Positions 12,525-25,022 of a DNA stretch of 64,000 nt are shown in pieces. The notes under the pieces were generated by a model. The model had not been told where the DNA came from and did no database searches. It worked only from the letters and a program-made list of their open reading frames with translations. The translations under genes and the position numbers were made by a program. Every line of letters starts with the position of its first letter. The stretch's first letter is position 1. Source of the DNA: Aldrovandia affinis (lineage: Eukaryota > Chordata > Actinopteri > Notacanthiformes > Halosauridae); NCBI GenBank assembly GCA_029706075.1, contig JAINUG010000131.1, positions 1-64,000 of the forward strand, in the 5' to 3' direction.

Positions 12525-13489
12525 TGTTATATTCTGAGTCCCTGTTCTGTGGTTTTTGGTCGTTGTTTATGTTTCATCTGTTCCCTTTCGTTATTCGTTA
12601 TTCTGTATTGTGTTTTCATTGTTCTGTCACGTCCCGCTCCCTGTCTGTTTCTGTTCCGTCTTAGTTCGTGATCCACTCCCTGTCTTGTCATGCACTTCGG
12701 GTCGTTACATTTCCGGGTTTCCTCCGCCTTCGCTTATTTTCTCGTTTTCTTCTTTCCTACTTTCGTGATCGCACTTTGTATATATTAGTTAGATGTGTAC
12801 AGTACTAACTAACTAATCTACTAACGTTAGGGATTTAGATTTAGTTACTAACACTACTAATCACTAATTATCTCACGCTTCAAACTTTCGTTCATTCTCT
12901 CTCTTTATCCTATCCCTGATTAGCTTTTCACTTTCCCTTTCATACGCACGCACTTTCTCTCTTTGCGTTTCCTCCCCTTCTAGCTATGCACGTGTCTGCC
13001 TGATCTCCCAGGTCGTTTATTGTATATTTGTTTGTATGTTTCCCAGTCCGTGTCTTTCGTTTCCCCTCGTAATTAGATTACGATTCCCATTGTTTTCACC
13101 TGTGTTTCCTAACTCTCTCTCCTCCCAGTCACACCTGTTTTCCATTGTGTTCCCTGTGTCTGCCTGTATATATGTTCAGTGTTTTCATCCTTCCGTGTCA
13201 GTACGTTGATTCAATTTTCCCTGAGCCTACCTTTCCGAAGCCAGAGTAATTTGTATTTCCCGAGACTATCCTTCTGTTGACTACCCCGAGCCTGCCTAGT
13301 GATTTTGTTTTGTTTGCCTATCTGCCTACCTGTTATTGACCTTTTGGACTGCCTGTTTTCGACTTTCTCTCTGCCTCGCGTTTTTGTACCTCCGATTCTC
13401 TGATTCCTGGTTTTGATCCCTGCCTGCTAATAAACTACTCTTTTGCCATATCCCTGATCTGCGTCTGGGTCCTTATCACGGTCGTCACA
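12525..13489 (+). repeat. 3' LTR of the gypsy element
   Basis: A 965-base repeat matching the 5' LTR, preceded by a run of G that serves as the polypurine tract and followed directly by the second CAAAC of the target duplication. Confidence 0.95.
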
Positions 13490-13494
13490 CAAAC

Positions 13495-13625
13495 CCTTTG
13501 TGAAATACTCTTATCCCAAAAATTTTGGACTTTATGAGTGACACGCCCATTATTTTTCGGACTTGCTCCTAAATTGCGGAGTTAGGACCAACTTTTACCC
13601 TTAAAATGCTTTGTGAATACAGGCC
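13495..13625. repeat. Interspersed MITE-like repeat split by the gypsy insertion
   Basis: The sequence ending TTTGTGAATACAGGCCC is, in reverse complement, clearly related to 18,004-18,120 (GGGCCCGTATTCACAAAGCA). The two copies share an end and about 100 bases of interior. The gypsy element sits at its left border, so the rest of this copy is probably in the bases before 7022. The class is not certain; the ends resemble short nonautonomous DNA elements. Confidence 0.6.
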
Positions 13626-13658
13626 CAGGTCAATAGGAGGGGGACCATATTAATGGTC

Positions 13659-15199
13659 TGTCACACGCCATGTGACAATCCCTGGTCTGGAGCAGAGCAG
13701 CTGATGGTAAGAACTGGCAGAGAAGTGGGGTTTGCCGGTCTACGGACCGGATCTTAAATTTTTTTCGCCTCTCTCCCAGACCCGGGAGAGAGAAACAGCG
13801 GGAGAGCAGGGTCAAATAAAACAAACACAAAGTCTTCACCTACTTGCCGCGAAGCTTTTGGGCAAAAACAATTAACTAAAATAACAAAATAAAATAAACC
13901 AACAATAAAGGAAAGCCCGCCTCCTCCGAGGGGGGAATCCCCTTTCCGGGGGACACACAACAAAGGCAGTCAGCAGCTTTCCACACCGCCTTCATACATT
14001 CACATTTAACACACATCAACACTTACTGGGACAGGGTAGAACTCTACGCACTGTCCCGACACACACTCAACACATATCTCGAACAGTGCATCGTGCTTCT
14101 TCAGTCCGGAGTTCTCCTAGAACCTCCCCAGGCACACACATATCCAGTGACTTTTCAAGTGCTTCCCCAAACCCATGCACACAGAGACACTCAAACCTTT
14201 CAGTCCAAGCTCTCTTTTGACCCAAACACACAGAGACCATCACCACTCCTCACAGTGAGAGTTCTCTGGCAACCAGCCCCGAGACACTCTCCACTCTTTC
14301 AGTGAGAGTTCTTGGGCCGTTGTCCAGAAACACTCTCCACTGCCCTAGTGCGAGTTCTCTTCCAATCACACCGAGGGCAAGAGGCAGAGCCTATTCCAGG
14401 GCACCCTCTCGCTCTCCCAATCACACTGAGGGCGAAAGGCGGACCCTCTTTCAGGGCGCCCTCTCGCTCTCTTTCATGATCACCCCGAGGGAGAGAGGCG
14501 GACACTCTTAGTGCACCCTCTCTCCTTCTTTCCCACACACACAGGAAGCGCTCTACTCCATCACTTTCAACAAATTCTCACAGAACTTAACATAGATTCC
14601 GCCTCCCAGAAGCTTGGATTACAGACACGCGCCACCATGCCCGACAGAGTCACGTCAAACACCAACACTCCACAATAATACACAATACAACACGATACCA
14701 TATGCTTGCACGTGTGTACTCACACACACATGAGCAACAAGTCCAACTACTCAATATGCACACATGAATGACAATCAACAACTCAATATGCACACATGAA
14801 TGACAAGACAAGACTAACTCTCAAGACGCACACATCAATGACATGACAAGACTAACTCAAGACACACATGAATGACATGACTAACAACCCTCAATACACA
14901 CACGAATGACAAGACAAAGACTAACTAATCCCCCACTCGCTCCACCTGCTCTTAAATAGGCTTACTTTCTGCCTGGCTCAGGTGGGACTCGTGAGGCAAT
15001 CACCCGTCTATCATTCACTCACCCAATCACCATCACTCAACACCAAACAATTCACATTCTCACACAACCAGGTAACTCACACCCTGTGAGAGTGCCAAAC
15101 CTGCCCCCGGAAAGTCTCACTGCTCCAAAGGCCTCCACAACATAGAAAAGCAAAGGCAACCCTGCCACTCCCATGCTGCCAAGACCGACACCCTCCACA
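13659..15199 (-). mobile_element. Solo LTR of an unassigned LTR family (copy 1)
   Basis: A 1,541-base unit bounded by TG...CA and flanked by a perfect 5-bp duplication TGGTC (13,654-13,658 and 15,200-15,204). The minus strand appears to be sense: it shows a TATTTAAG promoter-like box near 14,950 and, in related copies, an AATAAA signal close to the 3' end. The middle (about 14,290-14,540) has imperfect repeats of a unit around 60 bases containing GAGGG and CCCTCTCGCTCTC. No internal coding region is present, as expected for a solo LTR. Related copies: 25,104-26,004 and 31,846-32,263. Confidence 0.8.
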
Positions 15200-15344
15200 T
15201 GGTCTAAGGCTGATTCATGGATGCATCTGCTAAAGCAAAGGTAAGTATATAGGTAAGTATATACAAAAATGTGTAAGTGTTCACTGGTGATAAGATGCAG
15301 TAAGCTTATCCTAAGACATTGAAATCTGCCAGTGGTTTCAGAGC

Positions 15345-16250
15345 CATACTTACATAAATAAATGATCTTTATAGGGATGTTAGTAGCAAAATAGTTAAAT
15401 TTGCAGATGATACTAAACTTTGGGGTTTGGCAAACAGTTCAGAATCGACTAAAGTAATCCAAGATTATTTAAACAAAATCCAAGAATGGGCAGAAATGTA
15501 GCAGATGACATTCAATATTGCTAAGTGTAAAGTTATGCATGTGGGAAATAAAAACATAAGACAGGAGTATGTTATGGGAGGAGAAAAATTAGTAGGTGTT
15601 CAATTTGAAAAAGACTTAGGAAGTCTATCTGCATCAAAGCAGTGTGCTACAGCAGTGAAAAAGGCCAGCAGGATGCTGGGATACATAGCAAAATGTATTA
15701 AGTATAAATCAAAGGAGGTTTTATTAATGTTATATAAGGCCTTTGTCAGCCCTCACTTAAGAGTACTGTGTGCATTTCTGGGCACCACACTACAGGAAAA
15801 ATATAGAAGCTTTTGAAAAAGTTCAAAGAAGGGCAACTAAATTGGTACTTGGTATGAAAGGTAAAAGTTATGAGAATAGACTTAAGGCAATCAATCTATT
15901 TAACCTTAGCAAACAGAGATTTGGGGGGGATTTGATTGAGGTTTTTACATTTCTAAAAGGAATTAACAAAGTGAACTATAAAATATTTTTTAAGATAGGT
16001 TTGGTCAGCAGAACACAGGTGGAAATTAGTTAAAGGCTAATTCTGCACGGATATTAGGAAGTTTTTCTTTACACAGAGAGTTATTGATGCCTGGAACAGC
16101 TTGCCACATTGGGTAGTAGAGGCAGAAACACTTGGGCTATTCAAGTCTAGGCTAGATGCAGTACTAGATACTCTTTAGATTAGGACATGACGAGCATAGA
16201 TGGGCTGAACGGCTCGTTCTTGTCATTATGTATTTTTATGTTCTTATGAT
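15345..16250 (+). mobile_element. Rex1/CR1-type LINE, 5'-truncated 3' end
   Basis: Translation begins in the reverse transcriptase, with YINDLYRDV and FADDTK (the catalytic motif), then the C-terminal region with MTFNIAKCKVMHVGN, KEVLLMLYKAFVSPHL and FEKVQRRATKLV. There is an in-frame stop before MTFNIAKC and a frameshift near 15,815, so the copy is dead. It ends in a GTATTTTTATGTTCTTATG tail that is also found at 62.8 kb. Family assignment to the CR1/Rex1 group is by resemblance. Confidence 0.85.
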
Positions 16251-16387
16251 CAGTTTAAAAAAATCGTTGTCAGTTAATGTTGTGGTAGTATTTCATGTTG
16301 CCACTGGCAAAGTCACTTCTTTACTGCCAGACTTCTGATGTCAGATGGTCTCCCCTTCTCCTGCATGATTGGTTAGAAGGGAGTTCT

Positions 16388-16550
16388 ATTATTTATATGC
16401 CATTTAGCAGACGCTTTTATCCAAAGCGACTTACAGTAGTGAATGCATACATTTTCAGTATATGTGGCCCCAGTGGGGATTGAACCCACAACCTAAGCGC
16501 TGTCAACGCCATGCTCTACCGACTGAGCCACAGAGAACCACAGAGAACTA
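16388..16550 (-). mobile_element. tRNA-derived SINE (V-SINE/HE1-like)
   Basis: On the minus strand the head reads GTGGCTCAGTCGGTAGAGCA (box A-like), then GGTTCAATCCC (box B), as in a tRNA gene. The tail reads GTCGCTTTGGATAAAAGCGT followed by CTGCTAAATGGC, the end segment shared by many teleost SINEs and L2-type LINEs. The pol III promoter boxes look intact. It is not a tRNA gene: the cloverleaf has no acceptor-stem partner. Confidence 0.85.
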
Positions 16551-17574
16551 TTCAATCCATTATCTTCTACTTTTTCCTAGCGAAGTGCCTGGATGTCTCA
16601 GAAAACTGAGTTTTTTGGTGAACTAAATTAGTAAAACTGAATATGAACGCCCTTTTGAAGTTGAATGTAACTTCCAATTAACTTGAAATATTCCCCTTTC
16701 CGCTACATATGTGATTGAAATATTAAGTTAAATCATTAAATCATTAAATCCATAATGATTCAAATGAGTTGTGCCCATGAGGTGCTGGAAAAAGAATCCT
16801 TTCTAGAATATGCACTTCCATTTTTCATTTGTGAAATGCTGCTCTCCTACGTTTCCTATGATTATATTGCATTGTGTTATCTCCTGCCCTCGCCCATCAG
16901 ACTAATAGTTATATTGAGCATAACATAATATAAAGTGTGATAGGTGAGTTTGGATGTGCCATCATCGAAGACTGATTTGAGTTGGAGAAACAATGATGGT
17001 TTGTCATGCCTCTCCTTCTGTAAGTGGTATTTACATTCTGTTGGAATCCTTGTCAGTGCTTAGCTTCATGGGATTTTAATGCCCCAGGGCCCCAGATTTA
17101 TGTAATCCAGGCCAAGAAAATAGAACAGACATGCATCCCAATAAAAGAGCATTACCAAAAAGTCTAGATATCTATGTTTTAGACATTTTATCAAGGGGCA
17201 AGCACCAAAGGTATGCAGACACCCTATTGTTTTTCTTAGTTAGGGATCCAAGCAAAGAAGCTGCGGGAACTCCGATAGTTTTTTGTGTGTTTCTGTATAA
17301 TTTCTTGATGGTATCATGAAAACTCTGTGAATGAAACTTTGTAGGCTAGTGAATGTGACCATACGAATGTGTCTTGAAATTTGGTACTAAAGTCTTTCTC
17401 ATGAAGAACAAGTTTGAACTCAAGTTGTGCCATATTGGATTTATTTTTTGGAATAAACATTAAAATAATATTCTCATGAATTTAGTGTGCTAGTTTTAAT
17501 TAAATTGCAAAGGAAAGGTTTTTATGTCAAAATATGGCTGAATAATGAGCCAAACAAATTGCATGGTTTGTGCA
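16551..17574. other. Intergenic stretch, nothing recognised
   Basis: AT-rich sequence without a convincing open frame, RNA gene or known repeat, lying between the SINE and the next Tc1 element. Confidence 0.5.
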
Positions 17575-18003
17575 TACAGTCGTGGCCAAACACCCTTGCA
17601 CGTTTTTCCAAAAATTCACAATTTTCTCTAAAATAATTTGAAATTGTCAAAAGTATTTGTCAATTCTTTATTTCACTGTTAACAGTACAGAAACTTTGTT
17701 TTTGATTAAGAACTTAACATATCCTTTTAAATCATAAAATACATGTATATTTTGTATATTTTACCAAATAAAAATTGACAAAATTATTGACACCCTAGAT
17801 TTAATATTTGGTAGCACAGCCTTTGGAGAAAATAACTGCAATCAAACGCTTCCTATAGCCATTAATGAGATTCCTACACCTCTACTGGTAGTTTGGCCCA
17901 CTTTTATTTAGCTAACTGTCCCAGTTCTCTCATATGTGAAGGGTGCCTTCTCCCAACTGCTGCTTTCAGATCTCTCCACAGGTGTTCAATAGGATTGAGA
18001 TCA

Positions 18004-18120
18004 GGGCCCGTATTCACAAAGCATTTTAAGGGTAAAAGTTGGTCCTAACTCTGCGATTTAGGAGCAAGTCCGAAAAATAATGGGCGTGTCACGTAGGACT
18101 CCTAAACTTTTGGGATAATC
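18004..18120 (+). repeat. MITE-like repeat fragment
   Basis: It starts GGGCCCGTATTCACAAAGCA and matches the reverse complement of the repeat at 13,495-13,625 over about 100 bases. It abuts the ATCA-repeat tail of the L2 LINE, which suggests that the LINE inserted into this element. Confidence 0.65.
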
Positions 18121-21043
18121 AATCAATCAATCAATCAATCTATATTTTTGTATAGCGCCATTTACAAACAGGTTGTCACACAGCGCTTCACAATTGGCAT
18201 TTTCCAGAGGGAATCAAAAAACCAGAAAACCATTGTAGCCAATGTGGGAGACTGGAAAATTATTCCCTGACCCCTTAAAACGCGGTCGAGATGAACTCCT
18301 GGAAAATTGTGGGATACAGAGAAAAACAACACAAATAGTCCTTGAGGCTCATGTGGCTTAACAGACCACCGGAAGGGCATTCTAAGTGTAGGAGTGGGGT
18401 GGACCTCATCCCTCCAGATACCAGGGCAGGGTGGGGGATGGAACCAGCAGCTAGGGTCTGGGCCAGCGGCATCCGGCTAACACATGGCAGGGGTGGGGGG
18501 TTGACTCTGGGGCAGGTGAGCTCCGGGCAGGTGCCACGAAGCCGGGGAGAAAAGAGGAAAGGTGCAATTATGACTATGATAAATATCACACTGGATCAGG
18601 GGAAGAGTAGTGATAACACTTTTGCACCAGCAGAAGTAATCTAGGGCAGCATAACTAATTAGGTGAGTGGCACAGGGAGCACACAGCCATGAGGGCACTC
18701 AGAGACCATCCCACCACATCATCAGCAGTCCTGATAGGGGCGGATCATCACTTATGATTGGTGACAGTAAGGATAGCTCATTGCACCAGAAGGCTCTATT
18801 ACTACGGCCCCTCCACATCTGCACCTAATGACTATAAGAGAGACTAAAGAGATGTGTTTTTAACCTAGACTTGAAAATTGAGACCGTGTCTGACTCCTTC
18901 ACAGAGATGGGTAGACTCTTCCACAGTAAAGGAGCTCTATAGGAGAAAGCTCTGCCACCTGCTGTATTTTTTGATATTCTAGGGACTACCAAATTGCCTG
19001 CATCTTGTGAGCGAAGTGAACGTGAGGGATTGAACGGATGAAGTAGATCCGTCAAGTAAGAGGGTGCAAGTCCATGCAACACCTTATAAGTTAAGAGGAG
19101 TACCTTATAGTCTACACGATAGTTTATAGAAAGCCAGTGAAGTGACGCTAACACAGGACTAATGTGCTCATATTTCTTTGTTCTAGTCAGGATCCTTGCA
19201 GCAGCATTCTGTACGAGTTGTAGGCTCCTGAGTGAGGCATTGGAACAGCCAGACAGTAATGCATTGCAATAATCTAATCTAGATGTAACAAAGGCATGTA
19301 CCAATTTTTCTGCATCTATTAATGACAGGAAGCCCCTAATTTTGGCAATATTCCTCAGGTGAAAAAAGGCTACTCTGGAAATGTTTTTGATGTGACTATC
19401 AAATGAGAGACCAGGATCTATAGTAACACCAAGGTCTTTTACCACCAAACTTGCAGCAACAGAGCAACCATCCAGATTAAGAGATAAATCAGATAACCCT
19501 CTTCTGAGGTTTTTGGGCCCCAAGACCAACATCTCTGTTTTATCAGTATTCAACAATAGAAAATTATCTGACATCCAGTCTTTTATGTCTTTAAAACAGG
19601 CCTCCAACTGTTCGAATTGCCCTTCACCAGGTTTCATTGATAGGTATAATTGTGTGTCATCTGCGTAGCAGTGAAAATGTACGCCATGTTTACAAATGAC
19701 ATCACCAAGTGGCAACATGTAAAGGGAGAACAATAATGGCCCCAAAACAGAACCTTGAGGGATACCATATTCCACCTTGATGAGAGCAGAGGGCTCATCA
19801 TTTAACTGCACAAATTGATACCTATCTGATAGGTAGGATTTAAACCAGGAGAGTGCCTGTCCACGCAGTCCAACTAGGTTTTCAAGTCTGCTCAGAAGAG
19901 TTTGGTGGTCTATTGTGTCAAACGCAGCACTTAAGTCCAAAAGCACAAGAATAGAGACGCATCCACAGTCAGCTGATATCAGTAAGTAATTGACAACTTT
20001 AATAAGAGCAGTCTCAGTGCTATAGTGTTGCCTAAATCCTGACTGAAAAGTTTCATAGATGTCATTTGATGTCAGGAACAAAGTCAGTCTCTGAGCTACA
20101 GCTTTCTCTAGAATTTTTGAGAGAAAAGAAAGATTAGAAATTGGCCTGTAGTTACTGAGATTTTCTGGGTCAAGGTTTGGTTTCTTTAAAAGTGGCTTAA
20201 TTACTGCCACTTTTTGAGAATTTGGCATATAGCCTGATGAAAGAGACAGATTAATAATGTCTAGCATGGTTTGCCCCATAACAGGAAGAAGTTCTTTAAC
20301 AAGTTTTGTTGGGATTGGGTCTAATTGACAAGTAGATGGTTTGGAGGACATAACCAATTTAGAAAATTCAGTCCACTCCAGAGCGCTAAAAAAACTCAAG
20401 AGTAGCCATAGGACCCCTGTCCTGGTAAGCCTGTGCTTTCTGATCAGTGTCCGCTACAGCAGAAGGTGCCATTTTAGTAATTTCATCTCTAATTTTCTCA
20501 ATCTTCTCAGAGAAAAAGTTCATGAAATCATTACTATTATAGGCTGCCGGAGGCTTAGCATTGGTTTCAGTCTGGTTCTTTGTCAGTTTGGCCACTGTAT
20601 CAAAAATAAATTTTGGATTATTCTTATTATGCTCAATCAGATCAGACAAATAGGTTGACATTGCGGAGGAGAGAGCATATTTGTACTGTACCAGACTGTC
20701 TTTCCAGGCAGAATAAAATACTTCTAATTTAGTGGATCGCCACTTACATTCCAACTTGCGAGAAGCTTGTTTAAGAGCACGTGTGTGGTCAGTATACCAT
20801 GGTGCAAGCTTCTTTTGGCTAGTTTTTTTCTTTTTGAGAGGCGCAACAGCATCAAGAGTGTTGCGCAGGGTGTAATTTAGATTGTCCGTCAGCTGATCAA
20901 TAGATTGTAGACTAGTGGGATCCTGATTAACAGTAAATGATTCTTGGAACAGGCTGACAAAGTTAGGTATGGTAGAGGAATTTAGGGAGCGACTAAAGTT
21001 TTTGTTACTTTTCATCAATGTTATATTGTGTTTCGACCAAATA
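18121..21043 (-). mobile_element. L2-clade LINE, 5'-truncated, long reverse transcriptase frame
   Basis: A non-LTR retrotransposon on the minus strand. The frame at 20,399-18,825 gives 524 residues covering the reverse transcriptase: [61 protein letters not shown] (catalytic), then the L2-type C-terminus ending [12 protein letters not shown]. The part upstream (21,048-20,386) is in another frame, so one frameshift lies near 20,390 in a run of A. The endonuclease is missing (5' truncation). The 3' tail reads GTGAAGCGCTGTGTGACA and ends in an ATTG repeat, classic for L2. With only one interruption in 2.2 kb of coding sequence, it is a fairly recent copy. Confidence 0.92.
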
Positions 21044-21405
<362 letters not shown>

Positions 21406-22451
21406 TTACTTTCATTGTCTGTAAACAAAGTGCTGATCTGCATTGCCAAAGAGCACTAATTTGGTTTCATCAGTCCACAGAACATTTTCCCAGAAGGATT
21501 TAGGCTTGCTTAGGTGTGTCTTGGCAAAGATTAATTGGGCCTTCTTGTGTTTTGTCTTTCAGCAGTGGGGTCTTCCTTGGCCTCCGACCATAAAGCCCTT
21601 CTTGGTTCAGTGTCCGGTGTATGGTACGGTCTGAAACCATTACCAGACCTCTCCAGGTCAGCCTTGAGATCTTTGGATGTCATACCAGGTGTTTTTTCAA
21701 TGGCTTGCACCAACTTTCGATGACATCGAATGTCAATTACCACCATGTCCTGGGAAATTCTATGAGCACCAAACTTATTGATAATATTGCAAAATGTGAA
21801 AACAGGAATGCCAAGGTCTCTAGAGATGGCCTTGTAGCTTTGTGAAAGCTTATGTTTTATGATAATAGTTTTTCTAATGTACTCAGACAGCTCTTTTCTC
21901 TTCATCATTGTCACAGAGGAACAGGGTAGCAGGACAGACTGTTTTCTCACTTTAAATTGGATAATTGGTTCATTTATACCATGTGGGCACCTGCACCCTG
22001 TCACAGGTGAGTTGAATTACACTGCAAATGAGAATCTATCTCCTCCAACCAAATGTATTTAAATTGTTCTAAAGGGTGCCAATAATTGTGTCATTGTCAC
22101 TTTTCAATTTTGAAGCCATAAAATATATATATTTTTTATTATTATTGATTGACTGTGTAATGTTGTCAATTAAACACATGAATGGGTGAAGGCGAAAAGT
22201 TGTTTCAATTTCCATGAAATGCAAGGGTGCTATTAATTTTGGCCAGGATGTACAAATTATTTTTAATCATGCCATAATCTGTCAGCCTGAAACTAAATAT
22301 GTATTATGTTTGTGTGGATATGTCAAATAACATTTGTGCCAGTGCCACTTAAACTCTGACCCTAAAGTGGTACTGTGATAAAATGCTTCACAACCTTCTT
22401 CTCATGAGCCAAGAGTCCATGGCGTCCAACAAACATACAAAATTGTACATA

Positions 22452-25022
22452 CAATGGGGGAAATAAGTATTGAACACATCAACATTTTTCCCAGTAAATG
22501 TATTTCCAATGAGGCCATTCAAGTGAAATTTGCACCAGACTTTGGTATTAACTCAAGAAATCCAGACAAAAAATCTAAACATTGTAAATACATATCCATA
22601 TGTAAATAAAGTTATGTGTAATAAAGTGGAATGACATAGGAAAAAAGTATTGAACACACTAACTGAAATTAATTCAATACTTAGTGGAGAAGCCTTTGTT
22701 TGTAATGACAGCTTCAAGGCGCTTTCTGTGACGATCGTGATAAGGACCCAGACGCAGATCAGGATAAGGCAAAATAGTCATTTATTAGGAAGCAGGAGTC
22801 AAAACCAGGAATCAGATGTAGCGAAGGTACAGAATCAATAGGCAGAGAGTAGTCACAAAAAGGCAGTCCAAAAAGTTTTAAAAAAACAGGAAGGCAGCAA
22901 GGCAAACAGAACAGAATCGCTAGGCAGGCTCAGGGTAGTTAACAGAAGGGTAGTCTCGGAAAATACAATAAACACTGGCTTCGGAAAAGTAGGCTCAGGG
23001 AATAATGATCATGTACAGAACAGGAAAGAACATAGACTTATATACAAGCAGGGAAGGGAACACAATAGGACTCAGGTGTGACTGGGAGGAGAGAGGGGAG
23101 GAACACAGGTGTAAACAATGGGAATCGTTAATCTAATAACGAGGGGATTCGCTAATAGAATAATGAGGGGAAACGCAATACACGGACTGGGAAACATACA
23201 AACATATAGACAATAAACGACCTGGGAGATCAGGCAGACACGTGCATAGCTAGAAGGGGAGGAACGCAAAGAGAGAAGCTGCGTGCGTATGAAAGGAAAA
23301 GTGAAAAGCTAGCAGAGATAGGATAATGAGCGAGAAAGACAGCGATAGTCAGAAGCGTGAGATAATTAGTGATTAGTAGTGTTAGTAACTTAATCTAAAT
23401 TCCTAACGTTAGTAGATTAGTTGGTTAGTACTATATACATCTAACTAATATATACAAAGTGCAATCTAGAAAGTAAGAAGGAAGAAAATGAGATAATAAG
23501 CGAAGACGGAAAAAACCCAAAATGTATAACTACCCGAAGTGCATGACAAGACAAGGAGTGGATCTCGAAATAAATGGACCAAAGACAGACAGGGACCAGA
23601 ACGAGACAGAACGGTGAAAATGCAATACAGAATAAAGAATAATGAATAATGACAGATGAAAAATAAACAAAGTACAAAAAACAACAGAACAGATACTCAG
23701 AAGATAACACTTTCTGTATGAAGTAACTAATCGCCCGCAGTATTCAGGTGTGATTTTGGCCCATTCCTCTACATAGATTGTCTTTAAATCTTGAAGATTG
23801 CGGGGGGCCCTCTTGTGAATCTGGATCTTCAGATGCTTCCACAAATGTTCAATTTGGTTTAAGTCAGGTGATTGACTGGGCCATTCCAACAAGTTGATTT
23901 TCTTTCTCTGAAAACAATTGCAAGTTTCCTTTGCTGTATGCTTTGGATCGTTGTCCTGCTGGAAGGTCCACCCACATCTCATCCTCAGCATCCTGGTGGA
24001 TGGCAGCAGGTTCATCTCAAGAATCTCTCTGTACATGGCTCCATTCATTGTTCCTTCAATGATATGAAGTCTGACAGTACCACGAGAGGAGAAACAGCCC
24101 CACATCATGATACTTCCACCTCCAAACTTCACTGTTGGTATAGTGTTATTCAGGTGATGTGCAGTGCCATTTCTCCTCCAAACATGGTGTGTTGTGTGAC
24201 AGCCAAAAAGTTCAATTTTGGTCTCATCTGACCAGAGTACATGCTCCCAAATGTTGTTTGACAAACTTTAAACGAGCTTCAACATGTCTTTTTTTCAGTA
24301 GTGGAGTCTTGCGGGCTGAGCGTGCACAGAGGCCATGGCAGTGGAGTGCATTGCCTACTGTCCTTTCTGTCACAGTTGTACCTGCTGCCTCCAAGTCTTT
24401 CTGGAGCTCTTTCCTAGTGGTCCTTGGCTCTTTGGCTACTCTTCTAAGTATCCTTCTGACTCCCTGATCAGAAATCTTGCTCCTGTGCGTGGTCGGTTGA
24501 TGGTGGAGTGATGTTGCTTCCACTTACGGATAATGCCCCCAATGGTGCTTACTGGAAGATTCAGAAGTTGTGAAATACATCTGTAACCAATTCCATTTTC
24601 ATGTTTTGCAACAATCTGGTTGCGAAGGTCTTGAGAGAGCTCTTTGCTTTTACCCATCATTAGATGTTTCTTGTGTGGCACCTTGGTAACAAAAAAAACC
24701 TTTTATAGCCCATCAATATATTCTAACCCAGCTGATATTAATTAGCACAGATTGGAGGTAGAGTTGCCTCCTAATTAGTTATGGTTTTCAAGGCTTTCAC
24801 CTTGCCTTTCCTTGCTTCTTAGTGTGTTCAATACTTTTTTCCTGTTTAATTCCACTTTATTACACATAACTTTATTTACATATGGACTTTAATGTTTAGA
24901 TTTTTTGTCTGGATTTTTTGAGTTAATACCAAAGTCTGGTGCAAATTTCACTTGAATAGGCTCATTGGAAATACATTTACTGGACAAAATGTTGATGTGT
25001 TCAATACTTATTTCCCCCATTG
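22452..25022 (-). mobile_element. Tc1-like transposon split by a gypsy-family solo LTR
   Basis: The terminal repeats are long (about 200 bases), starting CAATGGGGGAAATAAGTATT and ending in its inverse, each bordered by TA. The minus-strand transposase shows MGKSKELSQDLRNQIVAKHE (helix-turn-helix), a second DNA-binding half ([12 protein letters not shown]), then [18 protein letters not shown] and NQIEHLW, the DDE catalytic motifs with Tc1 spacing. Two frameshifts are visible, near 24,490 and 24,240. The solo LTR at 22,727-23,709 interrupts the gene about 19 codons before its stop. Without it the element is about 1.58 kb. Confidence 0.92.
22727..23709 (-). mobile_element. Solo LTR of the same gypsy family
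   Basis: In reverse complement this matches the LTRs at 7,023 and 12,525 along its whole length, starting TGTTAT and ending GTCACA. It is flanked by a perfect 5-bp duplication CTTTC (22,722-22,726 and 23,710-23,714). It differs from those LTRs at many positions, so it is an older insertion than the full-length element. No interior remains. Confidence 0.93.

Larger units (their letters stand above)
7023..13489 (+). mobile_element. Ty3/gypsy chromovirus-type LTR retrotransposon, full length but broken
   Basis: Two LTRs flank a gag-pol interior, and the element is bordered by a 5-bp target duplication CAAAC (7018-7022 and 13,490-13,494). Parts in order: gag-like region (about 8.0-9.0 kb) with a CCHC zinc knuckle near 8.9 kb; aspartic protease (DSGA) near 9.1 kb; reverse transcriptase (about 9.55-10.2 kb, YLDD motif); RNase H (about 10.3-10.7 kb); integrase zinc-binding part and catalytic core (about 11.0-11.6 kb); a C-terminal chromodomain (about 12.1-12.25 kb), which marks the chromovirus group; and a G-rich polypurine tract before the 3' LTR. 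The interior reads as broken, with roughly half a dozen or more interruptions. The LTRs differ at about five positions in 965, so the insertion looks young. Confidence 0.95.

Noticed and set aside
16440-16545. Possible tRNA gene on the minus strand
   Set aside because: Box A and box B are present, but there is no acceptor-stem pairing and the sequence runs into a SINE tail.
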